Under the pieces are notes generated by a model. It searched no databases, was not told the DNA's origin, and was given only the letters and a program-made list of their open reading frames with translations. The translations under genes were made by a program, and so were the position numbers. Shown one piece after another: positions 19,628 through 30,518 of a stretch of 64,000 nucleotides of DNA (the first letter of the stretch is position 1; every line of letters begins with the position of its first letter). This DNA comes from Gnomoniopsis sp. IMI 355080 (Eukaryota; Ascomycota; Sordariomycetes; Diaporthales; Gnomoniaceae): positions 1 to 64,000 of the forward strand of contig JAPEVC010000146.1 of NCBI GenBank assembly GCA_027946555.1. The letters are read 5' to 3'.

Positions 19628-21029
19628 GATGTTGAGGGTTTGATGCTTCCCGCAAGGGAAGGTGCATGTGTGGAATGCGAGGACTAGGAATCGAGAGGCA
19701 TGTGATCTCGAAGGATAGGGTGAGGTGAAAGTGCCTGGATCTGATATGATGTGGGTGTGCGGCATCACATTCCGCTAGTCTACCAACCCCTGTGCCTACC
19801 GTGGAAATCACCACCATGCGCTTATATCGCTGCCTAGATGTAGTCCACCGTTAAATATACGTAATACAAATAGTTTACTAGGGGTAGAGGAAATCTACCT
19901 CTAATCTTAATACTACAAGAGAGTACTAATATCGCTTGAGCCTGTCACGTAGTCAGACGACTGAATTTGTATGTACTAGATATTCCATATATCCACGCTA
20001 CCTCCACGCAAATCCATTAATTATAGAGCAGGACGTATAAGGACACAGTTATTGTCCTCAGATAGATTCATTTTCTTCACTTGTCAACCCAAAATCGCTT
20101 TCCAGAATAACCACAAAACTATTGATCATTACTCGAAAGAATGTCCTTGATAATGTTGCTCCCTCTGCTACCGATCCATTCTATACGACGAATTCTCTGA
20201 CTCTACTGACTACCTATACACACAGTAATTGCGTGTAATCACTACATCTCAGGCTTTAGTTAGGGCCGATCTACCTTGACATAGATGTCACCAGTTGCAT
20301 GATAACACCGTCACAGTGACTTTCAACTCCCATCCAAGCGGATCTACCAAGCTTTTTGGCAACAACCTGGAACGCTGGGCCCAACAATACCCAGATGGGC
20401 GAATAAACTGCGCAAAGTCAGGAGTTTATCGTGCGATTATGCATAGCAAGCTTCGTGCCAACGGCAATATCTCCAGGAGAGTCTATAAAATACCTAGGCA
20501 AACCCTATTTTACAATCGTCGTCAAGGCATTCCACTAATTAAACACACACATCCCTCGTGGCCCCGTTGTGATGGCTACATAAATGACTTGCAATCATTG
20601 AAAATGAGACGTAGAAATGGGAATAAACCCCCAGGGACCCTGTCACTATTGGCTGTGCCTTCCATGGCACCTGCTAAGATGGAGTCATCGCCAGCTTTCT
20701 TGGCTTAGTAGTCGCCAATTTCATCTGATTCTTCAATCCATTGGTGTCGTGATTACAAGAATACCACTCAATTTTCCTGGGCGCGCTTGTTACCCTTACG
20801 GTGGTGTGGTCTCTTCCTCGGCCCATTTACTTCGACCCATCTAAATGCCTTCTGTCTCCTGTTGAAATTACCTCGAACTCCAGACTCAGGCTCCTCTATT
20901 CTCCTTGCCCGCTTACCTGGGACCGTTATCTGTGTCTTGGTGCTTTCCTGGAATGTCAACCATTCGCGATGGCCCGTTTCGTGTGGTCTCATCACGCGTC
21001 GTTGGCCACTTCCAGCGTCTTGTATATTT
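19628..21029. other. AT-rich intergenic region
   Basis: From about 19840 the DNA is AT-rich, with many TA steps. It includes a small inverted repeat, GGTAGAGGAAATCTACC, near 19885. A 137-codon ORF at 20295-20708 (+) has no recognisable features and is probably chance. This could be remnant repeat DNA; no transposon gene is identifiable. Confidence 0.45.
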
Positions 21030-21563
21030 CGATACACTTGATCAACTTGTTATGGGTATACCTGCCCAGGTGATGTATCTACCATGGATTTCACATCTCC
21101 GCTCACTGTCACCTACAGAGTCGTCGTCTGCGAGAACCGCCTTTCCAATAGCTGCGCCATCATCCTCGCCTTTCCTTCTATCTTCAACAGCCGATTCCCT
21201 GTTTGTTTGACTCTCCTAGTCGTTATTGGAGAGTATGGGCCCCTCTTCGTCGTATTCTTCACTCATTACAACATACTCCACGCCGTCCTCCTTTCTCTCT
21301 CCAGCACCGCTCTTATGCAGCTTCTTCAGCACGCCAACGACGTCTCACTGAAGTCTTGTCAAGTCGTGATCTTTGAGCAAATCCCAGATCTTGAGTTGTG
21401 GTTTCAGGCGATTGGGAATATAGGCCGCTTCGTCGAATGCGTCGTCGTCTTCGACTTCTGGGCTTGTCTCTGTGTGGTTGTCCGGATAATTCAGATGCTT
21501 CCATCCATCCCATTCATCTCGTCCAACGAATATGGGGTCTTCGAGGAAATGACTGCGAAGTCA
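21030..21563 (-). pseudogene. Decayed ORF of unknown family, broken by in-frame stops
   Basis: One minus-strand frame shows protein-like sequence, for example HFLEDPIFVGRDEWDGW, then acidic TETSPEVEDDDAFDEAA and PQLKIWDLLKDHDL, then EYVVMSEEYDEEGPILSN. It is broken by TGA at 21345-21347, TAG at 21216-21218 and TGA at 21042-21044, and preceded by TGA at 21561-21563. All these stops are in register, separated by 72, 43 and 58 codons. CGA-to-TGA and CAG-to-TAG are what C-to-T (RIP-like) mutation would produce. I do not recognise the family. Confidence 0.4.
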
Positions 21564-22025
21564 TTCAAGATTGGGGGTGCAAGTCAATTTGTAGCAGTGC
21601 TTTGAGATAGTACTTCTCCCCACTAGGCAAGCTTTCTTATTCTCAGGGTCACGCGGAGAGAGTTGCGATATGACTTGAGAATTTTTCAATATGCAAGCTT
21701 GCAGGGTTGGATCTGAAAGTACAAAGCCCTTTCCAGGTTGTGACAAACCAAGAATGCATAGGTAATTCACCCTGAGATTTGCAGTAATAATTCGAATTTC
21801 TTTTGTCTTTTCCAATGAAGGCTGCGTTCAAGATTGTGTAGATGAATGATTGACATAAACTTCGTACCAATGATTACTCTGGGATTGATTCCATGATATG
21901 ATTGGATTAATATTCATATGATTATGTCTAGCTCAGAAAACAAGTATTGCGTACCCAGATTTTCACCCGAACTTTTTCAACCCCTGGCGCAAAGCAACCT
22001 TGAGTCCCTGGGACCAACCTGGAAA
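21564..22025. other. Intergenic
   Basis: AT-rich spacer between the relic and the 3' end of the hydrolase-CorA gene. Nothing recognised. Confidence 0.55.
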
Positions 22026-25000
22026 TCACCTAGAATATCTAGCCTTCAACTCTGTCTTCGCCGTCACTCTTGACTTGGCAATACTGATACTCTTCCGATT
22101 CCTAGATGGAATCTTATACTGCAGCTCCCGCTCCAGTCGATGCCGCTCCCAAAAGTCCAACATAGTCATCTCCCTTTTCAGCCTCTTGGACTGCTTTTTT
22201 ACCTCCATCTCTTCTCTCTTCTTCCTGAATAACTGTCTCTTTTGTTTGGAGCGTGGCTTCGGTTCTCCCTTGAGTTTCACCAGTCTCAACCACCAACGCT
22301 TGGCCTTGGCCTTATTTTTCTGCGCCTTTTGCCTCAGATATTTGAAGAACTTTCGCACCGAGGAACTCCATGCGACGACAAGAGCGCCGACGACGAGGAC
22401 CGCCGACGCGGGAAGGGCGATGGCTCCAATCGTCTTGAGATGAAGAAAGTCGCCCCCACCCCATTCCTGGGTGTTCATGCCGAACAAGCCGGTGAAAAAG
22501 CTCAGTGGTAAGAAGATGACCGTAAATGTAGTGAAGATCATGACGGATCGATTCTGTGCGGTAGCAAGATCGGCCTGCTGTCGGGAGAAGCGGACCTCAT
22601 CGATTTGTGCCTGGCGCTGGACTGTTTCGAGAAGCTTGTCAAAATCGTGACGGGTCTTCTCTACACGCCTGATCATATCCTTGGTTTGATCTTTGTAAGC
22701 AGAAAGCTTGTCAAGTGCCTCTTGTAAGAACGCGATGCCCTCGGTGGTGTCCCCTGCAGGTAACACAGAGCTTAACGAATCGTGGCGCTGTAGACCTGGA
22801 GTCTGAGAAGGCGGGTACAAACGCAGCATGTCGTTTACTCGGGCGTCTTGCTCTTCAAAAAGGTGGAGTAAAGTCGACAGCTCGTCTTCAATGTCCCGGA
22901 GTTCAAGCAAGGCCGAAGTGTTGTCCCTGTTGTCCTTCTCCGCTTGTTCATCTTCTCGCTTGTGACGCGCACGAATAGAGGTGGTCTTGGTTGGTTCGTC
23001 CTCATTTTCATAGTACCTAGTCCTAAAACCAGCTGTTCGGAATCGTTTGAGCGAAGATGTCATCTTTTCTGTCTGCAAGCTTAAGTCAGTCGCCTTTTCA
23101 AGGCACCAGGGAGAGACCCGTCCAACACGTACCAAAATACTGATAGCTTCTTCAAATATCCGAAAAATCTCGAGATCGGGATGAGAAGTTCGGTCTATGA
23201 GCGCAGTCACTGCGTGTAGTACCGTCAATGCTGCAAGATCCAGAGCATTCTCGCTTCTACTGGTGAGATCCCCGTTGACTTCGTTGAAGATACTGTCACG
23301 AAGGTCTGCCTGTTGATAGAGCGGTCCTTCCATGACTTCGCCTTCTCGCTTGGGGAAGAACGTCACTAGGGTGGCTAGACAGAGTATATTGGTCAGCCGA
23401 AATCTTCGATGATTGATCACTGATTGGGGGCCTGGGCGATCTTTGTCTCCCTATCAAAAAAGACTATTCTCACTTTTATCGATTACCCACAGCCAGACCT
23501 GGTCGACCATGAGAATATTGCCATCTAGGATATCATCCTCGGGTCTCAGCTCCTCCTGTTCACTGTCCACAACTTCGCTATCATCGGCGTCACTCTCTCC
23601 AGGAAATACAAATTGTGCTGTCTCGTTGGGAGATTGTTCGTCGCATGCAGCAGGTCGATCCATATGCGTAATGTCGCCCGAGTCTTGTACATTAATGAAA
23701 CCGTCCGATATACCATAGTCACCGAGGTTTATCCGCTCCTTTGTCATCTTGTACAGCATCTGATCATCATCACGCGCTCTAGTGTCATGTAATGATGGGT
23801 AGCGATACTGGTCCAAGGTCCTGCGACAATTGACTGGAGGATCATGGCCCAAGAATTCCCAAATTATGCGATGCTCGAGAGAACCATTATTGGCAACTGA
23901 GGATGGAACTGGTTTGGATCGACCTTGGCCCAAACGCTTCCCGATGATGTCGCGTCGCTTGATGAGGGTACGATAGGTGTCGAAATTGAGGAATGGAAGG
24001 TACAAACAGACACAGCCATGAGAAGTCAGCGGAGACAGATTTCTCGGCGAGGCGATCCCTGGGGACCCAAGCTCTTGCGTTAATTTGTTCGGGATGTATT
24101 TACACGCCGATTTGACAAAGCATGCATGATGTTGTGAGTGACGGCCACGCGCGTGGAGAGACGACCAGTTTTCCGGGTTGAATACCTCTGAGAAATCCCT
24201 CCTTTCCTTTACCTCAAGTGTATTGAACACTTTCCTGACCCAAGATGGATTGGTGTAAGGGATGTGAATCCAGACGAATTTTCGATCTTTTCGACCTGGC
24301 CTGGACAAGCTGGCGCGTATATCTTGACTGAACATGGACTCGCTGCCTCGGCGAGTTCTGTTTGTTGGCGTGTCCGAATGAGCATGCTGGTCAAGGGCCT
24401 TGTTGGTCTGTTCCATGGGCATGATCGATCGATCTGTGTGAGTAAGAGACGCTTCTGAAACGAGCGTATCTGTGCCATTCGTCGACTGACGCATGAGCAT
24501 ATCGGGATGAAATGCAGGGAAGTAGTCTGGGTGTAGGCTGGCGTTCTGAGAGGCCTTAACAGTGGCGACCTCACCATTAAGCATGCCTGTCTTTGTTCCT
24601 TCTGCCGGGCCAGGTGCAGTAATCTCCCCTTGTTGAAGTCCAGTTGGACTTCGAAGACTTGGCGATGGGTCGCGACTAGACCTTGAGAGAATGGAGACGA
24701 CTGATGGGCGACGGGCTCTTCGTTGTGGTGGATGTTCAGAGGGACTAACAGCTCCCCCTGATTCGATTCTGGGTGATCTGGTGCGGGTTCTGGTGAATTG
24801 CTCCATGAGCGGACTCGGTGGGACGTCAATCTCATTGAGTCGTTTCTCTAGCAGCTCGTCTGGACCTCCCTTTAGGAAAAAGGCAAGCGTCTCCTTGGTT
24901 GAGAACAGACGAACGGCGCGAGATTCATTGGATGTCGCAACGATATCCTCGTAGAAGCCATGGACTTCTACTTCAACTTGTTCTTCCAATCTTAGTGAAG

Positions 25001-26245
25001 AGCTCCTCGGGTTCTCGGTGTTGATCCCTTGCGCCTTGCGAATGGCATCGCCAAGGTCCTTCAAATAAAGTTTCATTGTCTGAATGTTCGCCATGCCAAA
25101 GGAGGCACATTCTGCATGTGTACCTTGCAATGTGTATATCTTCTCATGTCGGACGCCTAGAGTCGCCGACTTCAAAGACGCGATAGGTGCTGTGAATGTG
25201 ATGTCTGCTGAGCCAGAGATGTCTCCACCGGAAAGCTGGGAGTCTTTGGTTTCCGAGAACGTCCAAATGCGCATCTCACTGCAAAGCATTTTGAAATCAT
25301 TATCAATGTTGGAAAGCAGATGGTGACCAACCGAAAGCTCATCCATAAGGCGTGGAGGAAGCGGAACATCAAGTAGAAGAAGCTTTTGGATACTGGCTTC
25401 GAATTGTCTCCTGCTGAGGTAACTTGAACCTCGATGTGGAGTAGCTGTATAATGTTAGCTGAGTACCACGGTGGATTCCTGGGATGGTAGCATCTTTACC
25501 AAAGAATGTCACTCCGTAGCAGTGCTCCAATATAGGTCGATAGTTTGAGTTTCGACTTGCTTCTGTCAGAGCAAGCTTCACGACCAATCCACCAATGCTG
25601 TGGCATATAAAGAAAAGGGGGCGGCTACAAGTAGCGCCGCGTTCTTGAGCCAGTGCTTGAAGCAACTCGGCTGCGAGTTTCTTCAAGCCGGTCCTAGCAG
25701 CCTCACTGCTATGTGTATAAGTCAGGACACGAGCTATTGGCACCTCCCGTCGAAGTCCACTTCGCGTCCAGGATGGCGTTGCCCCCTTGGCAAATGTGGT
25801 GGGCAAAACCGCGCTCCTGATCAACTGCTCGCTGATTCTCTTAAAATTCTGTGGTCGTGTTGCCAATATATCGAAGATGTGATGCGGTAGGCGACTACGA
25901 GTCCATGTTGTGTGCGCGTCAGCGCCAGGGCACGCGACCAAGACTACACTAAAGCAATACGTTAGCCAAGGCTACCTACCCGGGTTAACTCCCCCAAGAA
26001 ACCGAGGTTTCAAACACTAACTCGACTTCTGTATTATGGCCGCTGCCATCAATATCCCCATCTTTGGAGAGAAAACACCCTGACTGGACATCGCCATCGG
26101 GTGTGGCAACACGCGAGTTCGTCCGGGAGGGACGTGGGGTATCGTCCGGGAGTTGAATTTGTGGAATCATTCTCAATTTGTGACCGTTGTTTGTAGGCTC
26201 AGATACTGACGCATCTATGTCTCTCTTTGTCTCCTCCGTCATCAT
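22026..26245 (-). CDS. SERAC1/SesB-like alpha/beta hydrolase fused to CorA-like membrane domain
   Basis: Exons complement(22026..23072, 23133..23374, 23474..25444, 25500..25948, 26022..26245) give 1310 aa. The hydrolase spans about residues 76-335: VVLVACPGADAHTTW, nucleophile Ser192 in FFICHSIGGLVVKLAL, TFFATPHRGSS (226-232), and a late GTHAECASFG as probable catalytic His. A Ser/Arg-rich disordered region follows. Then comes the soluble part of fungal CorA-like proteins (VWIHIPYTNPSWVRK, RRTLDQYRYPSL, ILMVDQVWLWVIDK-TTLVTFFP). The CorA module has two C-terminal membrane helices, with the signature GMN at 1160-1162 right after the first helix. A very basic tail of about 110 aa ends the protein. 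SesB-like hydrolases are N-terminal effector domains of fungal NLRs. A signalling or incompatibility role is possible but inferred, as is true Mg2+ transport. Confidence 0.88.
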
Positions 26246-27041
26246 GCCGTTGCGGTGAGTTCGTGCAGTCAAAATAATCGCTTGATTGAGAAGGAGGCAT
26301 GTTGTGACCCGACCTCGGGAGAGCGTTTGAACAAATGTTCAAACATGCGAGAAGCCTCGCTGCAATCAATTATGAACTTTGCATCCAGATCTACCAAATT
26401 AGTCCGGGACATGCAATCCATGCAGGCTTGCATCAAACTTGCCCAGTTCTGTCTAAGCACCTACCTACCTTGGGCATCTGGATGTGGGAAGCTGATCTTC
26501 CTGCTGACATGGCTGCCACACAGCAAATTTTGAGCCACATTTGAACACTGTATCCCCGCCGGTCTATATGCCTCTAATAGGCTGAAATTACTATGATTGA
26601 TCCTGCAAATGCTCGGGGACAAGCCATGGAGATGGATACGAGTGCAGCTGAGAAGCACCACACTATTTGGCCAGCTAGTAGTCTTTATAAACCTCAGAAT
26701 GTAGTCCCACTACTTCGTACGCATTGGGCAGGGGGCAGGTGATCCTGTGGCTGACAGGCTGACAGGTAGACTAACATGTCTCTACAGCCATGTTTATCCG
26801 CATTTCCCCCTCTTCATGGCGACACAGTGGGAGTGACCTCAGAACCAACTGGCACCAGGGATATCGTGACATCGCGGAAGGGATTGGATGAGTTTCTTTT
26901 CTTCTTCTTTTTTCGCGGACCAGTAAAATCATGGCGAGACTGACGGACGTCGGGTGAAATGTGCCGGGAAGCTGCTATAAGAGAAGGCTTCGTTATGTCT
27001 TCCTCCAGCGTGCAATGAGGCTGCCGGCTAATGACCTTGCC

Positions 27042-27059
27042 TACCTAGGTACCTAGGTA
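27042..27059. repeat. Dispersed palindrome TACCTAGGTA, overlapping double copy (2 and 3)
   Basis: TACCTAGGTACCTAGGTA, two 10-nt palindromes sharing TA, flanked by CTA/GTAG so that symmetry continues. Confidence 0.9.
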
Positions 27060-27582
27060 GATAAGCCTTCATACCTATATTACCATGTCTCTTACGACCG
27101 TCCACTTTGCAATCAGCTACAATGCGGTAAAAGCCTCACTAATGTGCTCTCAAATTTCTTGAGTTCACGAATTAGACCACTCGCGGAGTTCCGGTGCACT
27201 ATTCCTGCGCGCTGCAATGCAATAAAGTCGGTAGCCCCGGGTCTCGAGTAATTTGTAGCGTAGGACATAATCGCTGATAGCTTCGCCGTGGGTTATCAAA
27301 CACAGTATATCAAGTCGGTACACCCTCATTCGTGCGGATGTCAACAAATCCACGATAATTCCAAGACTGCTGCTGCATTTATCTGCGTGGCCCCGAAAGA
27401 GCCCGAAATTGAAAGCTGATACTTCACAGGAAGAATACAACAAAGTCGAGAGGCTGCGTGATTTACACGAAAAGCATGCTCAGTCAGTATATATACTGAA
27501 TGGGGCTCTATGGGACCTACTGGGTCAAAACGGGAGCCTATTATCTAGTTATATTGGTCTTCATTCTTTATTTTCGAGTCGC

Positions 27583-27594
27583 GGGGGGGGGGGG
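27583..27594 (+). repeat. 12-nt G homopolymer
   Basis: Uninterrupted run of G after GCGAGTCGC-like sequence, about 290 nt before the NmrA-like gene. Homopolymers of this length are prone to sequencing error. Confidence 0.85.
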
Positions 27595-27879
27595 CTTCAA
27601 GCTTCACCCCTGCCTTAAACTAGACCCACTTCTCTAGCCGGCGCCGACAGCTCTATGACAACGCCGCGCGCCCTTGACTCGACCTATCCAACATCCTCCG
27701 CGATTCACGGGGAGGGCGGTCAACTACGATTCTAAGTGCGGTATCGGATCGCATCGTCGACAAGAGGAGCTCGACAAGAGGAGCAGTCAGTCTTCAGTCT
27801 TCAGGAGAGGTCAAATTATCATCACAACAACATATCTCCATTCGTCACGCCAAACTGCACGCCATCGACGACCATCAAC

Positions 27880-28788
27880 ATGTCTATCGTCAATGTGACC
27901 CTTGTCGGTGCCACCGGCAACCTTGGCTCGCACATCCTCGACGCTCTCGTCAACGAGGGCAGCTTCACCGTCACCCTCCTCCAGCGCGCGTCGTCCAAGT
28001 CTCAGCCGGCACACCAAGACAAGGTCCGCGTCCTCACCATCTCCGAGGACCTCCTCCACGACGAGCTCACCGACCGGCTTCGCGGCCAGGATGCCCTCAT
28101 TGTCTGCTACCGCGCACAAGATGCGGGCGCACAGATCAAATTTGGCAAGGCCGCAGCCGCGGCAGGCGTGAAGCGGCTCATTCCGGCCGACTTTGGTAGC
28201 TGTGACAGTAACGGTGAGAGGGAACGGGAGCTAGTCAAATTGTTTGACCGCAAAGTCCAAGTTCGCCAGAGCTTACAGGAGCTGGCGCAACAGAACGAGG
28301 GCTTCACTTGGACGAGCCTGGTCACCGGTCACTTTTTTGACTGGGGACTGAGGGAGAACTTCCTGCACTTCAACTTGCAGACCAGGAAGGCGGACATCAT
28401 CGACGATGGTGACATGAAAAGCTCGCAGGCGACACTGCCGCAGATTGCCAAGGCAACGGTCAGGATTCTGCAGAGGCTCGAGGAGACGAAGAACAGGATG
28501 CTGTTCATTCAAAGCTTCTGCGTAAGCCAAAATGAGATATTAAGGTCTCTGGAGAAGGCAATGGGTGTCAAGTGGGAGGTCGACAGGTACGATTCGGAGG
28601 AGTTCATTGAGCAGAAAAAGGCACTCGCCGACAAGGGGGATGCCCAAGCAATCGAGGACTTGGTTTTCGTGCTGGGTGCGATCGATGGAAACTGGGAAGA
28701 GAGGCCAGACTTTGCTATGGAGACGCTGGGCTTAGAGAACGAGGATCTCGACGCAGTCGTTCAAAAAGTGGTTGACGAGCTGGCATAA
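27880..28788 (+). CDS. NmrA-like / isoflavone-reductase-type NAD(P)-binding protein
   Basis: Single exon, 302 aa; the ATG at 27880 has a Kozak-like ATCAACATGTC. GATGNLG (residues 10-16) is the atypical Rossmann motif of the NmrA/isoflavone-reductase family. VKRLIPADFGS corresponds to the family's RFIPSEFG strand. There is no SDR YxxxK motif. Fungal members reduce phenylpropanoid-like or pigment precursors, or act as redox sensors. Which applies here cannot be decided. Codon use is strongly C/G-ending at the 5' end and weaker towards the 3' end. An upstream in-frame extension to 27736 exists but lacks family sequence and is probably 5' UTR. Confidence 0.85.
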   Translation: MSIVNVTLVGATGNLGSHILDALVNEGSFTVTLLQRASSKSQPAHQDKVRVLTISEDLLHDELTDRLRGQDALIVCYRAQDAGAQIKFGKAAAAAGVKRLIPADFGSCDSNGERERELVKLFDRKVQVRQSLQELAQQNEGFTWTSLVTGHFFDWGLRENFLHFNLQTRKADIIDDGDMKSSQATLPQIAKATVRILQRLEETKNRMLFIQSFCVSQNEILRSLEKAMGVKWEVDRYDSEEFIEQKKALADKGDAQAIEDLVFVLGAIDGNWEERPDFAMETLGLENEDLDAVVQKVVDELA

Positions 28789-30518
28789 AACCTGATGCTG
28801 GTCGGTGTTAACCGTAGAATACAAGTAGAAACCTGGCATGGGGAGATAGAGTATCTCCATAGCTTTGGCAGCTAATAAGACTCTGGGGACCAAAGTCTGC
28901 TACTTGGCCAAACACTAGCACACGTCCCAATATCAGTCAGTCTAGGTGATGGTCGTGTATATTTCATGCTGGAGATTCAAGTTGCATGATCGAGCATGCA
29001 AATCGCGTCAGAAATCCAGTCCAACTTTGACGCCTTGTTGGCCTACGTCTGGAAGGTCTTGCGAACGGAAATATCCGTACGCAGGGATGCAGCCAGTGTC
29101 GGTTTCGTTCTGCTTGACAGGTAGCAATGACGGGTAATCTATACTTCCCATGTGAGAACACGAAAGCTTGGTCGGATCGTGGTGTTGGACTGTACATGCT
29201 TATTTGATATACACTCTCTTTTCGACTTTTGCATGATTGGGTCCCGCTCACCCAATTAATAAGGTAAGTTGAAGCACTTTGCTGCATAGTACAGTAGGTG
29301 GTGTTACCCTATGGCGAAAAGCGGACTTAGTTGAGGCTATCTCGGACAGCATAGTGGTCTGCGAAGGTTATCAGTAACATCAATGAGCAACCATACCCTA
29401 GGCTTTTGAGTCAGCTACTTGGTGCTATCATATCTTTGCCTAGCTATGAGTTATAATTTCTGACTCGAGGTCCATATCCTGAGAGTGCACGGTATCAACG
29501 CGTCACCCTTTCAGTGGCATTGCGGCGTTGCCAAGGTATTTATTCAGTTTCTCTAGTTGAGGGAAGGTCTTCGAATATAATTCTGGAACAAACAATGAGA
29601 TGGCAGATCCCTGCTTCGTTCGCACTGAGCTGTGATAAGATATACAGGTTAGGGTCCTTATCAAACTCCAAAGCTTCCAGATCATTCATAGATTCCAGAG
29701 ATCAAACTCGGACCCTGAAAGGAAGTTACCGGACTTGCGCGCTAAACCCAGCCATACAGTAGCATCGATTGCCATTTCCCTCTTGGACCCTCGAGTCGAG
29801 CGATCAAAATCAGGTGCAGCCTCCGACCCGGTTACCTTGCAGTCCGCTGCCGCCGCCGGCCGCCGGCAAGCCAAGCGCTGAAGGAGGCCGACGCCGACCA
29901 ATGTTTATTATTATGGGTATGCCAAGCATGATCACCCCTCGCCGGCCTTCGATCCTTGTCGTGTCTTGATGGCATTCGAGATCTGTAAAACAATCGAAGC
30001 GTGATGTGTGACAAGGTGCAGGGGCAATCACATCTAAGTCCGATGGGCAACGACGGAGGACAGCATGCAAGCACTTGGTCACAATCTCCCGTGTGTTTCA
30101 AAAATGCGGATTGATACGAAACCAACAAACTCAAGGAGGCGATTGCCTGACGTGGAAGGAAAAGGTGGCGTGTCAATTCCAGGATAAGATCTTCGAAGGT
30201 CTTGGGTGGAAAATAGCCGGTCTTAGCACCTCGGGTAAAGAAAAGACTTTGTTTGCGCCGCAGGCGCGCGGCCGGCCTTTTGGGGTGGGTGAGGCCGATC
30301 GCTACATTGATGATTTATAGCACATGTACCTATTCGCTACCCTAGGCTACGTTGTCTGGGGTAGGGTAACGCTGAGCCCGGCTCCCATGCCGGCAAATCA
30401 ATATACTAGTGAAGTGTCGGCAGCCTCAATTGTACCTACTGACCGACCTTATCTACAAAGGCCAACTCCAGATTCTTGTCGCCGTCTTGATTCAATTGCC
30501 CATGAATAGCTTTTTGAG
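28789..30518. other. Intergenic, 1.7 kb
   Basis: No gene supported. It contains GATA-type motifs near the downstream gene (GATAAG at 30183-30188; TTATCT at 30449-30454, which is AGATAA on the other strand). These could serve a nitrogen-regulatory GATA factor, but they are few. Confidence 0.5.

Larger units (their letters stand above)
26246..27879. other. Intergenic, 1.6 kb
   Basis: Holds a double copy of the dispersed palindrome (27042-27059) and a 12-nt G run (27583-27594). Short ORFs include one on the minus strand at 27165-27443 without identifiable domain. This is presumably the promoter region of both flanking genes. Confidence 0.55.

Noticed and set aside
20295..20708. 137-codon plus-strand ORF
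   Set aside because: AT-rich setting, no motif, no signal peptide, no splice partners.
26246..26272. Longer N-terminus for the hydrolase-CorA protein
   Set aside because: The codon at 26272 is TTG; tandem ATGs follow at 26245 and 26242.
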